From the NCBI GenBank assembly GCA_036898135.1, contig CM072526.1, positions 6,018,224 through 6,082,223 on the forward strand: a stretch of DNA of 64,000 nucleotides, given 5' to 3'. Below are positions 63,287-64,000 of the stretch, one piece after another. The notes below the pieces were generated by a model. It made no database searches. It was not told the origin of the DNA and was given only the letters and a program-made list of their open reading frames with translations. The first letter of the stretch is position 1, and the number at the start of each line of letters is the position of its first letter. The translations under genes and the position numbers were made by a program. This DNA comes from Oncomelania hupensis. Its lineage: Eukaryota > Mollusca > Gastropoda > Littorinimorpha > Pomatiopsidae.

Positions 63287-63292
63287 CGATGA
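63046..63292. repeat. AAT array then GAT array
   Basis: Two AAT blocks separated by ATGCTT, followed by about 24 GAT units. Apparent open frames here are homopolymer peptides only. Confidence 0.96.
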
Positions 63293-63444
63293 TGAAGGGG
63301 TGGTGGAGAGTGTGGTGGAGGTAGACTCAAGTTAAAGAAGTCTCATTCACACATTCTTTTTCCCGAAAGCCAGTCCCTTGATAACCGTTGAATGGTTTTA
63401 TTTGAAGAACATCATATTAAGGCCAGACAACAAAAGGAAAGAAA

Positions 63445-63608
63445 CAGCTTAGCAGCGGTCGAGTGGTGGCACTCCATCAGCCGGTCGCTTTACAATAAAA
63501 GCATCCTACGCAGGGGCCGCTGAGGCTGCACTCAAATTTATCGACCCCCCGTTTATAAAAACAAAATAGAATATAAACATCATTATAAAATATTAACAAA
63601 ACACTTAC
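63445..63608 (-). mobile_element. Rs retroposon, internal fragment
   Basis: Matches the part of Rs containing CACTTTACAATAAA-like and AACAAAATAGAAT sequences, with several substitutions. Both ends are missing. Confidence 0.7.
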
Positions 63609-64000
63609 TGTAACAGCAGAAATAGTGACGACACAATGTAGGAAATTAGCTTAGCGCAAAATAGATACCATCGAATGAAACTGGACGTTAATTCAACAGT
63701 TATCTAAAAAGCAGCCAACACATGTCAAATTAACTTCCTTGAGACAGTCACACCGCCAACCGCTCAAGATACCATCTAACAGACTTAGCGATCCAAGACT
63801 AAATAGCATACTTAAGCCAAAACTGACCCTAACCTCGTCCCCGTTAAATAGCCTACGTCACTGTGACCAGAGTCACTGAGACACTAAGTAGCCTAGGCTC
63901 CGCGTAATCGTTATTGCATCTATTCTCCACTCTACCCCTGACACTCCACTTCAAGGATAATTATACGTGTCTGGTAAGTAGGATAGGTGTGAAAAATATT

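Noticed and set aside
63020..63335. Homopolymer peptide frames (Ile, Asn, Asp, Met runs)
   Set aside because: Translated AAT and GAT microsatellites only.

Overview
This window is eukaryotic nuclear DNA, most likely from a mollusc and probably a gastropod. The grounds are intron-rich genes with GT-AG junctions, very dense microsatellites and minisatellites, RTE-like and CR1/jockey-like LINEs, several tRNA-derived SINEs, a 5S-rRNA-like SINE, hAT-like and piggyBac-like fossils, and short TTAGGG tracts. The species assignment is inference. No operons, CRISPR arrays or prokaryotic features are present.

Two multi-exon genes face each other. Gene 1 (+ strand, 17-12077, 5' end outside the window) was rebuilt from eight exons whose phases all agree, giving about 2270 codons in the window. 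It begins at the end of an ADAMTS-type metalloprotease catalytic domain and continues through the ADAMTS cysteine-rich region and two PLAC-like six-cysteine modules. A very long low-complexity tail follows: mucin-like Thr/Ser/Pro, Gly-rich, an Asp run, polybasic sites, and about 550 residues of Pro-Asp-X repeats. Gene 2 (- strand, 39532-23160, 5' end not found) has three exons, all phase 1, giving 1536 codons. It encodes a titin/MLCK-like I-set Ig domain, a basic linker, and a 1.36-kb-codon terminal exon with repeated (E)ALYFDP motifs, coding tandem repeats and a C-terminal hydrophobic hairpin. A tRNA-Arg(TCG) gene lies in one of its introns.

Region by region: 1-12.1 kb is gene 1, with LINE and SINE debris in its introns. 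12.1-23.1 kb is the convergent intergenic region. It holds a possible signal-peptide exon (13126-13316), a complete 3.2-kb RTE-like LINE with a 12-bp target duplication and an intact ORF, and a 2.25-kb hAT-like element with perfect 15-bp inverted ends. 23.2-39.5 kb is gene 2. Its 10-kb intron contains a pair of inverted MITE-like elements, a 1.4-kb inverted repeat of piggyBac-like sequence and a nested retroposon. 40.8-46.6 kb is a three-level nest: a CR1/jockey-like LINE split by a hAT-like element, which is itself hit by a 0.7-kb retroposon and a 5S-like SINE. 46.7-48.6 kb is a tRNA-SINE whose B box was split by a 1.4-kb inverted-terminal-repeat element. 48.6-64 kb is mostly SINEs, four minisatellite blocks and microsatellites, with no gene I can support.

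The most notable items are the ADAMTS protein with the Asp-Pro repeat tail, the Ig protein with a C-terminal membrane hairpin, the unclassified 46.8-48.2 kb element with a CCGG duplication, the chimeric tRNA/5S SINE family, and a retroposon insertion that duplicated about 50 bp including the splice acceptor of the Ig exon.
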